Notes: a model not told the origin generated them from the letters alone. 64,000 bases of DNA from Leptofilum sp965223525 (GCF_965223525.1 NZ_OZ245005.1:310001-374000), one strand, 5' to 3'; positions 17,855 through 26,574 are shown, numbered from the stretch's first letter. Program-made: numbers and translations.

Positions 17855-18085
17855 CTAATCCTTTTTTTCTTGTTGCTTTTCAATGAGTGTCATAATCTCT
17901 GAAAGTGGAACTTCTAAGACGTAAGCAATTTTATAAAGTGTTTTTAGTGATGGGCTTTTTAAACCACGCTCAAGCTGACTAACATATGTTCGGTGAATAC
18001 CAACTTCTTGGGCAAGAGATTCCTGGCTAAAGCCTTTGCTTACTCGTAATTCGCGTAATACCTTTGCAAATGCCTCGTCAATCAT
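17855..18085 (-). CDS. XRE-family HTH controller protein (R-M C protein)
   Basis: The 76-residue protein is a single helix-turn-helix domain: SQESLAQEVGIHRTYVSQLE forms the two HTH helices, preceded by LRELRVSKGF and followed by SPSLKTLYKIAYVL. Size, fold and position upstream of the endonuclease match controller proteins, which activate their own and the endonuclease's transcription after a delay and may repress the methylase. The operator in its promoter and the palindrome before the methylase support this. The stop is followed after 3 bp by the endonuclease ATG. Confidence 0.85.
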   Translation of the reverse strand: MIDEAFAKVLRELRVSKGFSQESLAQEVGIHRTYVSQLERGLKSPSLKTLYKIAYVLEVPLSEIMTLIEKQQEKKD

Positions 18086-18104
18086 TTGTAGATTTTACAG
18101 CATT

Positions 18105-18135
18105 GAATACTATTGCTCTACACACTAAAGTATTC
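18105..18135 (-). promoter_or_regulatory. Controller-protein operator pair
   Basis: GAATACTAT at 18105-18113 and ACTAAAGTATTC at 18124-18135 match the left 9 and (11 of 12) right 12 positions of the perfect operator at 16022-16037. Two sites side by side 20 bp upstream of the controller ATG is the usual OL/OR arrangement of C-protein operators. Confidence 0.65.
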
Positions 18136-18174
18136 AAGATTGCTGTACTGGGCAGCGTTTGATAGGAAATTGCT

Positions 18175-18796
18175 ATGAAGGCAGTAAGGTTTTGGGAAGA
18201 AACAAACGCAAATATTTGGCCAGCATTCGATTATTTGCATTTTGATGGTTGGCTTCTCAGGATTACTCGCGGCTATTCCAGAAACAGCAATTCAGTTTGG
18301 CCTCTGTATGATGGTAATTTGCCGTTAGCGCAAAAGAGAAGATTTTGTGAGCAACAATATTCAGATTGGGGAATGAGAGGATGCAAATATAACTGAATTG
18401 CCACTAGATGAGTGGCTAGATACGATCTATGTTGTTCATCCGGCAGATGATCCCAAAATGAAAGAATGGGAACGGCAATTCTTGACGAAAATCAGCTTGC
18501 CCAGCCGATACGCCATTGTTATGAACCAGTGAGAAGCGCATGGATACGGCCGTTCCGTCCTTCAAGGAAACATTTTAAATATTGAGAATTTGTGGGCTCA
18601 TCCCGAGCGTCGTAAACAAGGCTTGGGCACACAACTGATTCAGGGGCTGTTACAAAAAGGTTATGAAGATGGCGCAAAAATGGCCTATTTGACCGTCAAC
18701 CAATCGAACGAAGATGCTCAACGTTTGTACGCTCGGCTTGGATTTGAAGTAAAGTATTCATATCGCTACTTGGTGCCAGGCAGCGAAGCAGATTAG
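18175..18796 (+). pseudogene. Decayed GNAT-family N-acetyltransferase
   Basis: Three consecutive reading-frame pieces belong to one protein. The first (18175-18396) begins with ATG and looks like the N terminus of a two-domain acetyltransferase. The middle piece, in another frame, runs DANITELPLDEWLDTIYVV to MNQ and a stop at about 18531. The last (to 18796) resumes as GYGRSVLQGN then LWAHPERRKQGLGTQL, the acetyl-CoA binding motif, and ends normally. At least two frameshifts separate them, so the gene is inactive unless the sequence has errors. It lies directly behind the R-M cassette and keeps an ACGGCCGT copy at 18547. Confidence 0.75.
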
Positions 18797-18825
18797 GAAA
18801 AATTATTGCTCCACTGCAGCCGACG

Positions 18826-19455
18826 TTAGATTAGTCGGATAATTTTTCTTTTCAGGGCCACCGTGACGGCCGCTGTGCGGTCATCAACCCCCAATTTGGT
18901 AAAAATATGGACGAAATGTGATTTGACCGTGGCTTCGGTGATGTGCAGTTTACTGGCAATCGCTTTGTTGGTGTTGCCCTGGGAGGCCAGTTCCAAAACC
19001 TCAACCTCGCGGTTGCTTAACGCCCGTTTTGGCGTGTTGGTCAGGTGACGCGTGATTTTCGCAGCAACCTTTGGGGCGTAAGCGACTTCACCTCGTGCTG
19101 CGCTCTGGATGGCGTTGAACAAGGCTTCGGGAGGGGCATCTTTAAGCAAATAACCAGTGGCTCCGGCCTTGAGTGCGGGCATGATGTCGGCGTCGGTGTC
19201 GTAGGTTGTTAGCACGATAATCCGTGCTTCTGGCTGCTGGGCACGGATCTGATGGATTGCCGTTAGACCATCCATCACAGGCATTTGTAAGTCCATCAAA
19301 ATAACGTCGGGGGCATTGGCCAAAGAGTAGGAAACAGCTTCCTCGCCATTTCCAACCTCAGCAACCACTTCAAATTCGGGTTGCGAGTTCAGCAGCGCCA
19401 CGAGGCCGCTGCGGACAACGGGATGGTCGTCAGCGATCAATATCTGAATAGTCAT
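18826..19455 (-). CDS. NarL/FixJ-family response regulator
   Basis: The 209-residue protein has a receiver domain with the acidic pair in IADDHPVV, phospho-acceptor D55 in VILMDLQMP and the lysine in LLKDAPPEAL. A LuxR-type HTH output domain follows from about 145 (LSNREVEVLELASQGNTNKA). It would control transcription on phosphorylation by the kinase encoded immediately upstream, whose stop overlaps this start by 4 bp (ATGA). Target genes are unknown. Confidence 0.93.
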   Translation of the reverse strand: MTIQILIADDHPVVRSGLVALLNSQPEFEVVAEVGNGEEAVSYSLANAPDVILMDLQMPVMDGLTAIHQIRAQQPEARIIVLTTYDTDADIMPALKAGATGYLLKDAPPEALFNAIQSAARGEVAYAPKVAAKITRHLTNTPKRALSNREVEVLELASQGNTNKAIASKLHITEATVKSHFVHIFTKLGVDDRTAAVTVALKRKIIRLI

Positions 19456-20642
19456 AATTCCTCTGCAATAGGCAGCGAAACGGCAACGGCCGTTCCCTCA
19501 CCCAACTCACTTTCAATCGTCAACGTGCCACCCAGTTCCTCCGCTCGCTCGCCCATCGTTTTCAGGCCAAAACCACGGCCGTTTCGTCTTGATGTGTCGA
19601 ATCCCTTGCCATCATCCGCAATGTCCAGAGCAAGCAAATCGGGCATGTAGGAGAGCGTGATGTTGACAGCTTGGGCCCTGGCGTGTTTTTTGATGTTGTG
19701 CAATGCTTCTTGGGTGATACGAAGCAGAGCGGTTTCGATAGATTCGTCGAGGGGGTGGGGGGAGCCAGTAACGGCCGTTTCCACCTGAACCTTGTTCTCT
19801 GCCGACCAGCGGGCCACCACCCCCTCAATACTCTCCACCAATGTCGCATCCTCAAGCAGTTGTGGGCGCATATCCCAGATGATACGGCGCGATTCGTTGA
19901 GGCCTTCCCGAGCTGCCTGTTCCACCTGCTGCATATGTGTCTGTAGAGCGGCCGTATCACCCAAACGCGCTGCCGATAGGTGCATAATGATAGAGGTGAA
20001 CTGCTGTGCCAGCGTGTCGTGGATGTCGCGTGCTAGCCGTTGTCGCTCAGCCAGCATACCTGCTTCACGCTCCGCTTTTAACAAGCTGGCCCGAGTCTGC
20101 GTCAATTCATCCAAAAGGCGCTGACGCTCCATACTTTGACCAGCAATAGCCGAGATAAAATAGCCCATCAGGACGGCGATGAACAGCAACACCAACACAG
20201 TCACGACGATGATCAACCAATTTTCTGGGGAGTAGCGCAGCAGATAGAGTAGGAGGAAACCGACTGTGAGGGAAATCATGATACCGATTGCCCAACGGAT
20301 GGGGAAGCGGGTGAAGATCATGGGGTTGAACATCGCTGCCAGCATCAGGGAGGTCACATTTAAGGCAAGCAGTCCGCCCCACAATGCAAAACCAATAAGA
20401 AAATACAATAGCCCATGTCGAGGCGCATTCCACCAACGCGCAATGGGGGTGGCTACGAAGGGAATGTACCATAAGGCCACCAGTGCTGAGAGCGTTAAAA
20501 AGAGGGGGAGCGAATCACCAAGCTGACCATCACGGAGAGCAATAACGACATTGATCGCCAGCGTAGCATAGCCTGTCAGATGCCAAACCCAATCCCACTG
20601 TTCCCATACTTCGCGCTTAGGGAGTGTCTCGTTTTCTATCAT
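19452..20642 (-). CDS. Sensor histidine kinase (HisKA_3, NarL-partner type)
   Basis: Starting at ATG 20642 (396 residues) the protein has about five to six membrane helices in the first 170 residues, a short coiled coil (ERQRLLDELTQTRASLL), the HisKA_3 dimerisation segment RLARDIHDTLAQQF with phospho-acceptor H208, and a HATPase with the N-box ITQEALHNIKKHA and glycine box RGFGLKTMGERAEELGG. No large extracellular domain is visible, so the signal is probably sensed in or at the membrane. It is coupled by ATGA overlap to the response regulator gene. Confidence 0.92.
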   Translation of the reverse strand: MIENETLPKREVWEQWDWVWHLTGYATLAINVVIALRDGQLGDSLPLFLTLSALVALWYIPFVATPIARWWNAPRHGLLYFLIGFALWGGLLALNVTSLMLAAMFNPMIFTRFPIRWAIGIMISLTVGFLLLYLLRYSPENWLIIVVTVLVLLFIAVLMGYFISAIAGQSMERQRLLDELTQTRASLLKAEREAGMLAERQRLARDIHDTLAQQFTSIIMHLSAARLGDTAALQTHMQQVEQAAREGLNESRRIIWDMRPQLLEDATLVESIEGVVARWSAENKVQVETAVTGSPHPLDESIETALLRITQEALHNIKKHARAQAVNITLSYMPDLLALDIADDGKGFDTSRRNGRGFGLKTMGERAEELGGTLTIESELGEGTAVAVSLPIAEEL

Positions 20643-20653
20643 ACAAATAGTAT

Positions 20654-20737
20654 AACCCGTAACCTCAAGAATCCTGAAGTTACGGGTTTTAGACCCTATC
20701 AATGTGATAGTCACTTTTTGAAAATGACAGTCACATT
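20654..20737. other. Two inverted repeats between the CPBP and kinase genes
   Basis: AACCCGTAAC (20654-20663) pairs with GTTACGGGTT (20679-20688), flanked by T-rich sequence, as a possible terminator. AATGTGATAGTCA (20701-20713) faces TGACAGTCACATT (20725-20737), 11 of 13 complementary; this could be an operator or a second hairpin. Both lie upstream of the minus-strand kinase start. Confidence 0.5.
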
Positions 20738-20747
20738 CTATTGCTGT

Positions 20748-21452
20748 TTACAAATTCGGTACCAAGAAGATTATCATTGAAGCAAATGGTTCGGCAAGGA
20801 ATACAGCAAGGGCGTGTGCGATGATGACGGGGGTGAGGCTGCGTTTGCCCCACAAAAACAAGCCAGACAAAATTAACCCAAGTATGATGCTGGCGATGAA
20901 GGCGAACACGTTAAACCCAGCCAATACGGTGTGGTAGAGGGCAAAGAGAAGCGCCGAGGCTACTGCTTGCATCCAATTGGGAATCTGTATATCTCGCAGT
21001 TGATTCATAAACCAGCCGCGTGTGATGATGTCTTCAAGCACGACGCCTATGGACGCTAAGAGTACCGTCAATATTCGAAAACCGTTAATTTCAGCGACAT
21101 TGGTTTCGGGCGCAAATTGGAGAATATTGCCATAGAATGAGGCTGCCAGCAGTAAGCCAACAATCACCGCAACAATATTTGGCCATATGCGAGAGGGAGC
21201 ACCCATACCAACATAACTCAGTAGTTCTCGCAAGGAGATGCTGCTTAGCCGCAAGATAACGGCGATGATGATGCTGAACCCGACCAAAAACCAAATCAAC
21301 ATCCCGATGATTGACCCTTCAAGAGAAAGACTTTGCCGCAATGTTAAGGGGATGGGGCCAAAGTTCGGCCCAATTAACAAGAACAATAGGACGGTTACGA
21401 TACCAAGTCGTCGCCAAACAGTATTTTTATCAACTACAATTGCACTATCCAT
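20748..21452 (-). CDS. CPBP-family intramembrane metalloprotease
   Basis: This 234-residue protein has about seven or eight hydrophobic helices. The CPBP/Abi (CAAX-protease-like) motif 1 is VLEDIITRGWFMNQL, a variant ExxxR motif with ED instead of EE, and motif 2 is FALYHTVL (FxxxH). A late ALAVF helix follows. Families of this type process or trim membrane-anchored peptides or act in bacteriocin self-immunity; the substrate here is unknown. It is a single minus-strand gene with inverted repeats downstream. Confidence 0.8.
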   Translation of the reverse strand: MDSAIVVDKNTVWRRLGIVTVLLFLLIGPNFGPIPLTLRQSLSLEGSIIGMLIWFLVGFSIIIAVILRLSSISLRELLSYVGMGAPSRIWPNIVAVIVGLLLAASFYGNILQFAPETNVAEINGFRILTVLLASIGVVLEDIITRGWFMNQLRDIQIPNWMQAVASALLFALYHTVLAGFNVFAFIASIILGLILSGLFLWGKRSLTPVIIAHALAVFLAEPFASMIIFLVPNL

Positions 21453-21564
21453 TTTTTTGCCTCCAGAAGATTAAGATGAGCAAAGTATAGATCGATTACT
21501 CCTGGCGCATCATCTAGCTCCTGATGGATTTTACTATCCAACTTTTGATGGATAGGCAATTGTT

Positions 21565-21639
21565 GACGACTATATACGGTTCATCGTGGAAGAAGCGGGA
21601 GGCAAGATTACTCAAACCGATGGCTCCCCATCAGTCTAG
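21565..21639 (+). pseudogene. C-terminal remnant of an inositol-monophosphatase-like gene
   Basis: Reading from 21565, 24 codons and a TAG give DDYIRFIVEEAGGKITQT then DGSPSV. The IVEEAGGKxTxxDG pattern is a conserved segment of inositol monophosphatase/histidinol phosphatase proteins, lying in the C-terminal half of the domain. No upstream part of the gene is present on this strand. The remnant overlaps the convergent acetyl-CoA synthetase stop by 9 bp. Confidence 0.5.
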
Positions 21640-24381
21640 ATCAATAATTGCCTTAATCAGTTCCGCCTCACGTTCCAGGCGGAAACCGAGCTTGAGGCAA
21701 ATAGCCCGCATACCGCGATTTTCTGCCAGCATGTAGGCCACCACGCGCTTGACCCCCTCCTGCTTGCCAATCTCCAGCAGGTGCACCAGCATAGCCGTGC
21801 CAACGCCCTGCCCCTGGTAGCGATCGCTCACCAACATGGCAAATTCAGCTTCGTCGCGCCCTCGCTCTTTGGTCAAACGTCCGGCAGCGATGATCTCATC
21901 CTCATCAGTGCGCTTATTTGGCGCTGTAACCACCAACGCCATGACCCGATCATAATCCACAAAGCAGATGCGCGTCAGTCGCTCATGCTCTACCCGCTGA
22001 TCTAGCTGGAAGGCGCGGAAGTAGCGCAAGTAAACTGAGCGTTCAGACAGCGTTTCGTGGAATTTCACCATCATTGGCTCATCTTCGGGGCGAATGGGGC
22101 GAATAACGGTCTGGACCCCTTCCTCGGTTGTGAACGCTTTGATGTATTGGGCGGGATACGGCCGTATCGCCAACTCCGGCAGCTCCTCTTCCGTTACTTC
22201 TGGCTCATACAGCACCACCCGGGCATCCAGGGCAATAAGCTGGTCTGCCGAGGCAAACAGTGGATTGATGTCAATCTCCTTGATCCAGCGCTGATCCGCC
22301 ACCAACTGGCCAAAACGCACCAGCAATGCCTCCATCCCGGCCAAATCTACCGGGTCGCGCCCACGCACACCTTGCAATGCCTTGTAAATCTTGGTGCGCT
22401 CCATCATGCGGCGGGCTAACGTGGTGGTCAACGGTGGCAATCCCAAATAACGATCTTTGAACACCTCCACCAGCGTGCCGCCCGTGCCAAACAGCAACAC
22501 CGGGCCAAACTGCGGATCAGGGCTAGAGCCAATTATCAGTTCATACCCATCGTTCAGACGCAGCATCGGCTGAACCGTCACCCCAAGGAAATCTTCCGCG
22601 CTATATTTCTCACTCACCGATGTTTCCATGGTGGTGTACGCATGGCGAACCTCGCTTTCTGTGGCCAGGTCCAGCCGCACGCCGCCCACATCGGTCTTGT
22701 GGGTGATTGTTTCGGAGTTCAGCTTAAGCACCACCGGGAAGCCGATCTCTTCGGCAATTTGCACAGCTTCATCGGCCGTTTTTGCCAGGCGCGTTTCTAC
22801 CGTGGGAATGTCGTAAGCTGCTAGCACCTGCTTCGATTCGTACTCGGTGAGGATGGTGCGCCCCGTGGCCCGCACACGCTCCAGCATTTGGCTAACTTCG
22901 CCGATTTTCTGGGTGCTTTCCTCTGTTTCCTCGGGCAAAAATGGCGTTTCGTATAAACTTTGCAGCCGATTTTGGTAACGCCACATATATTGGAAGACGC
23001 GGGCGGCCGTATCCGGGAAGGCGAAGGTGGGAATGTTGGCCTGGTTCAGGATGGCTTCACCGCTGGCAATGTCTGCGCCACCCATCCAACTGGCCAACAC
23101 GGGCTTGCCGTACTGGTATTGTGGGGGACGGCCGTACAATTTCTTTAGCTCCTGCGCGGTCTGGGTGGGGTCTGTCATCGCCTGCGGGGTCAGAATCACC
23201 AACAGGCCATCGCTGTTCTCGTCATTGGCCGCAACCTGGATTGATTTAGCGTACCGTTCGGCATCTGCATCCCCCAAAATGTCAATCGGATTGTTGTGGC
23301 TCCAGTGCGGCGGCAAAAACTCATTTAGTTCTACCACCGTCTTCTCAGAAAGCTCCGTCAGCTCACCCCGGTTGGTGATGAGCGAATCGGTTGCCAGCAC
23401 GCCAGGCCCACCGGCGTTGGTCACAATCGTCAGGCGCGGGCCACGCGGGCGAGGCTGCTTGGCCAACACCTCTGCCATGTTAAACAGATCGTCAATCGAA
23501 TCCACCCGGAGAACCCCAGAACGACGGAAGGCTGCGGCCAGCACCTCATCACTGCCCGTCATGGAACCGGTGTGGGAAGCCGCTGCCTGCGCTGCCGCTT
23601 CGGTGCGCCCCGGCTTAATGACGATGATCGGCTTGGTTAAGGCCACATCCCGCGCTGCGGAGAGGAAAGAACGAGCATTGCCAATGGACTCCATGTAGAT
23701 GACGATGCTTTTGGTGCGCGGGTCGTCACCCAGATAGTAAATCAGATCGCCCCAATCCACATCCAGCATCGAGCCAATGGAAACAAAGGAGCTAAAGCCC
23801 ACATTTTCGCGGTAGCTCCAATCTAAAATAGAGGTAAGCAACGCCCCGCTTTGGCTAATAAAGCCAACGCTACCAGGACGTGCCATTGAGCTGGCAAAGG
23901 TGGCATTCAGACCACCAATGGGATTCATTACACCCAGGCAGTTGGGGCCGATGATACGCATTTGCCCTCGCCGCGCTTCCGCCAGGATTTCCTGTTCCAG
24001 TTTCACACCTTCAGGCCCAATTTCTTTAAAACCAGCCGAAATAACAATCGCACCCTTCACGCCCGCCTCTACACATTCCCGGATAATGCCGGGTACGGTG
24101 CGGGCAGGTGTAACGATAATGGCTAAATCTACTTTCTCTGGCACCTCGCTAATGTTGGGATACGCCTTGATGCCCATGACGCTCGTACGCTTGAGGTTAA
24201 TGGGAAAAATAGTCCCGCCAAACGAGTTGGTCATAAGATTCCACAAAATAGTGCGTCCCACGCTGCCTTCGCGCTCGGTGGCACCAATGAGCGCCACACT
24301 TTTAGGTGAAAAGATGACGTCTAGAGGGTTTTTGTTGTAGCTAAACACATCATGGGCGGTGCTACGGGTTAAGTCAGTCAT
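21631..24381 (-). CDS. ADP-forming acetyl-CoA synthetase-like protein fused to GNAT acetyltransferase (Pat/PatZ-like)
   Basis: The 916 residues contain, in order, a CoA-binding domain (IGATEREGSVG near 33), a succinyl-CoA-ligase-like domain with the histidine loop AAASHTGSM (H270), an ATP-grasp domain (about 500-720, with FPVVLKLNS and GVTVQPML) and a C-terminal GNAT domain from about 755 with the acetyl-CoA loop QGQGVGTAM. This order matches the protein lysine acetyltransferases Pat/PatZ, which modify acetyl-CoA synthetase and other enzymes. Because the phosphohistidine position is retained, residual ligase activity is possible. Single gene; a heptad repeat follows upstream of its start. Confidence 0.88.
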   Translation of the reverse strand: MTDLTRSTAHDVFSYNKNPLDVIFSPKSVALIGATEREGSVGRTILWNLMTNSFGGTIFPINLKRTSVMGIKAYPNISEVPEKVDLAIIVTPARTVPGIIRECVEAGVKGAIVISAGFKEIGPEGVKLEQEILAEARRGQMRIIGPNCLGVMNPIGGLNATFASSMARPGSVGFISQSGALLTSILDWSYRENVGFSSFVSIGSMLDVDWGDLIYYLGDDPRTKSIVIYMESIGNARSFLSAARDVALTKPIIVIKPGRTEAAAQAAASHTGSMTGSDEVLAAAFRRSGVLRVDSIDDLFNMAEVLAKQPRPRGPRLTIVTNAGGPGVLATDSLITNRGELTELSEKTVVELNEFLPPHWSHNNPIDILGDADAERYAKSIQVAANDENSDGLLVILTPQAMTDPTQTAQELKKLYGRPPQYQYGKPVLASWMGGADIASGEAILNQANIPTFAFPDTAARVFQYMWRYQNRLQSLYETPFLPEETEESTQKIGEVSQMLERVRATGRTILTEYESKQVLAAYDIPTVETRLAKTADEAVQIAEEIGFPVVLKLNSETITHKTDVGGVRLDLATESEVRHAYTTMETSVSEKYSAEDFLGVTVQPMLRLNDGYELIIGSSPDPQFGPVLLFGTGGTLVEVFKDRYLGLPPLTTTLARRMMERTKIYKALQGVRGRDPVDLAGMEALLVRFGQLVADQRWIKEIDINPLFASADQLIALDARVVLYEPEVTEEELPELAIRPYPAQYIKAFTTEEGVQTVIRPIRPEDEPMMVKFHETLSERSVYLRYFRAFQLDQRVEHERLTRICFVDYDRVMALVVTAPNKRTDEDEIIAAGRLTKERGRDEAEFAMLVSDRYQGQGVGTAMLVHLLEIGKQEGVKRVVAYMLAENRGMRAICLKLGFRLEREAELIKAIIDLD

Positions 24382-24397
24382 GGGTTGCTCCTTTGAA

Positions 24398-24425
24398 AAT
24401 TATGAATTAGGAGGGATGAATTATG
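24398..24425. repeat. Four tandem heptads (AATTATG class)
   Basis: AATTATG, AATTAGG, AGGGATG and AATTATG lie head to tail. This is the simple tandem form of the heptad words that build palindromes elsewhere in the window; no complementary arm is visible here. It lies in the leader of the acetyl-CoA synthetase-like gene. Confidence 0.7.
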
Positions 24426-24559
24426 AAAAATCCGCGAAAATAGTTCGGCTATACGCAATACAATGCTGAACTGGTCAATCTCCCAGTATCAAATTATCAA
24501 GATTCTGGTTGCTGTGTGGTTACAGCCCCCCGGCTGATGCAGGCAAAGTTATGAGAAAA

Positions 24560-25162
24560 TTATTTGAGCGATTTCAAGACTTTATCGCGCTCTTTGCTGG
24601 TAATGCGCTGATGGGCTTCCAAGATTGAGAGAATACGGCGGATTGACATAGCGGCGTGTAGCTTGTAACCATGATCCTGCATGTTGGCTACCCCACCTTG
24701 TTCCCGATCAATCAGTACAACAGCCTCATTCACCTGCAATCCAGACGCTTTTAGCGCTACGATGGCTTGCAAAAGGGAGTCGCCAGAAGTGATGAGATCA
24801 TCAATGATGACGGCCGTATTGCCAACTTGCCACACGCCTTCAATCTGTTTGCCCGTGCCATAACTTTTGGCAGTCTTGCGTGGATAGATGAGCGGCTTGT
24901 CCATATCCAGACAGAGGGCAGTTCCCAATGGCAAACCGGCCAGTGGTGTTGCCGCCAGCACGTCAAACGAGAGGTTATCGAGCAGTAAACGATACGCAGC
25001 CACCGCCTGTCGCAGCGCAGCAGGGTAAGAAACCAGCAGGCGCAAATCCAGGTAAATGCGGGATTTTTTGCCGCTATGTAGCTTGAATTTACCTAATTGA
25101 ACAGCACCGATATCGTACAATGTCAAGGCTAGTTGTTCCAGAGGGGGCAAGGTCTTGCTCAT
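24560..25162 (-). CDS. pyrE: Orotate phosphoribosyltransferase
   Basis: This enzyme of pyrimidine synthesis transfers ribose-5-phosphate from PRPP to orotate. The PRPP-binding loop VIIDDLITSGDS is clear, as are the N-terminal FKLHSGKKSRIYLDLR segment and the flexible-loop lysines around PRKTAKSYG. From ATG 25162 it has 200 residues, normal for PyrE; an upstream in-frame ATG at 25204 would add 14 residues and neither start has a strong ribosome site. No other pyrimidine gene is adjacent. Confidence 0.9.
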   Translation of the reverse strand: MSKTLPPLEQLALTLYDIGAVQLGKFKLHSGKKSRIYLDLRLLVSYPAALRQAVAAYRLLLDNLSFDVLAATPLAGLPLGTALCLDMDKPLIYPRKTAKSYGTGKQIEGVWQVGNTAVIIDDLITSGDSLLQAIVALKASGLQVNEAVVLIDREQGGVANMQDHGYKLHAAMSIRRILSILEAHQRITSKERDKVLKSLK

Positions 25163-25249
25163 GGGATGCGATCTTAACACGAATTCAGGATTCAGTAAAC
25201 TCATTTTGGTTCGCCGATACAGGGGATGTTGTGATAAAGTCAGGCGTGG

Positions 25250-25307
25250 TTTGGAGATTGGAGACTGGAGGCTTGTCCTGAGTGAAACCGAAGGATTGGA
25301 GATTGGA
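25250..25307. repeat. Heptad repeat (ATTGGAG words) around a dispersed-repeat core
   Basis: TTTGGAG, ATTGGAG and ACTGGAG lie in tandem at 25250-25270; GATTGGA occurs twice in tandem at 25294-25307. Between them is CTTGTCCTGAGTGAAACCGA (25272-25291), resembling a common dispersed repeat of the form GTCCTGAGCGAAGTCGAAGG. The second heptad block overlaps the likely start codon of the following gene. Confidence 0.7.
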
Positions 25308-26499
25308 AGAGAAGCGGTTTATTACACGCGCTGTTCATGCTGGTGAACGTACCGATTTAACAGAAATCAACCCTGTTGTGACACCCATTTTTCCCTCGGT
25401 AGGGTACACCTTTGCCGATTCGGCGCAGCTAGATGCGGTCATTGGTGGTGAACAACCTGGGTATGTCTACTCGCCTCGCTATGCGAATCCGACGGTGGCT
25501 GCTTTGGAAACGGCCGTTGCCAACTTAGAATCCGCCGCAGCCGCCATTGCCCTCCCCTCCGGCATGGCGGCGATTCATTTGGCACTGCTGGGGGCTGGGA
25601 TGCGGACTGGTAGCCACGTCATTGTGGCAGCGGATGTGTACGGGGCGACTTACTCGCTGGTGCAGGGGATTTTTGCCGAGCTGGGGGCGACGGTGCATTT
25701 GGTGGATGTGCTGGATTTGGCGGGGATTGAGGATGTTTTGAGTGGGGTGCGGGTTACGGCCGTTCTCGTCGAAACCATCTCCAACCCGCTCATGAAAGTG
25801 GCCAACTTGCCCCGCCTGGCCGAGCTTGCCCATGCCCACAACGCTCTGCTGCTGGTAGATAACACCTTCTGCTCCCCGTACCTGTGCAATCCCATCCACT
25901 TTGGTGCAGACATGGTCATCCATAGTGCGACCAAATTTATTGGGGGGCATGGTGACGTGATGGCAGGCATCGTCGCCACCAGTGCCCCATTGAAAGAGGA
26001 GATGGTGCGGCTGAACAAGCTGCTGGGCAGCAGTCTTGGCCCATTTGAAGCCTGGCTAGCCCATCGCGGCCTCAAAACCTTACCCTTGCGGATGCGCCAG
26101 CAGTGCCAAAACGCGCTCAAAATCGCCACCTGGCTGCAAAATCACCCAAAAATTAGCCAGGTACACTATGCCTTCCTGCCCAACCATCCCCAATTTGAAC
26201 TGATGAATCAACTCAGCAACGGCAAAGGCGGCGGCGCAGTCCTTTCATTTGAAGTGAAAAATGCTGGCAAGCCAGAAATCTTTGCCTTGCTGGACGCACT
26301 CCAGCTTATCCAGCCTGCCACCTCGCTGGGCGACATCTACTCGCTGATGCTCTACCCTGCCATCTCATCCCACCGCACCCTCACCCCCGCCGAACGGCAC
26401 AGCCTGGGCATCGGCGACGGCCTGCTGCGCCTCTCCGCTGGCATCGAAGACGCAGCCGATATTCAGGCCGACTTAGCGCAAGCGTTAGATTTAGTTTGA
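25303..26499 (+). CDS. Cys/Met-metabolism PLP enzyme (cystathionine gamma-synthase/lyase or methionine gamma-lyase type)
   Basis: The protein follows the family throughout: N terminus FITRAVHAGE, substrate loop VYSPRYANPT, GMAAIHLALL, LLVDNTFCSPYLCNP with the PLP aspartate, and the Schiff-base lysine in SATKFIGGHGD (K211). The C-terminal SLGDIYSLMLYPAISSH segment is typical. The start is uncertain: TTG 25303 follows AAGGA by 7 nt and gives a normal N terminus, while GTG 25282 would add seven residues read from the repeat. Exact reaction, gamma-synthase, beta/gamma-lyase or methionine gamma-lyase, cannot be fixed by eye. Confidence 0.88.
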   Translation: MEEKRFITRAVHAGERTDLTEINPVVTPIFPSVGYTFADSAQLDAVIGGEQPGYVYSPRYANPTVAALETAVANLESAAAAIALPSGMAAIHLALLGAGMRTGSHVIVAADVYGATYSLVQGIFAELGATVHLVDVLDLAGIEDVLSGVRVTAVLVETISNPLMKVANLPRLAELAHAHNALLLVDNTFCSPYLCNPIHFGADMVIHSATKFIGGHGDVMAGIVATSAPLKEEMVRLNKLLGSSLGPFEAWLAHRGLKTLPLRMRQQCQNALKIATWLQNHPKISQVHYAFLPNHPQFELMNQLSNGKGGGAVLSFEVKNAGKPEIFALLDALQLIQPATSLGDIYSLMLYPAISSHRTLTPAERHSLGIGDGLLRLSAGIEDAADIQADLAQALDLV

Positions 26500-26556
26500 T
26501 AGTTGCTAGTGGTTAGTGGTTGGTAAGAATGACTAACCACTAGCAACTAACCACTA
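26500..26556. repeat. Heptad-word palindrome (TAGTGGT/TAGTTGC)
   Basis: Left arm: TAGTTGC, TAGTGGT, TAGTGGT, TGG (26500-26523). Right arm (26532-26556) is the complement of TAGTGGT, TAGTTGC, TAGTGGT, TAGT. It follows the PLP-enzyme stop by one base and precedes the ribosome site of the next co-directional gene. Same word class as at 4951 and 10713. Confidence 0.8.
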
Positions 26557-26574
26557 TTTACAGGAGAAATTCAC

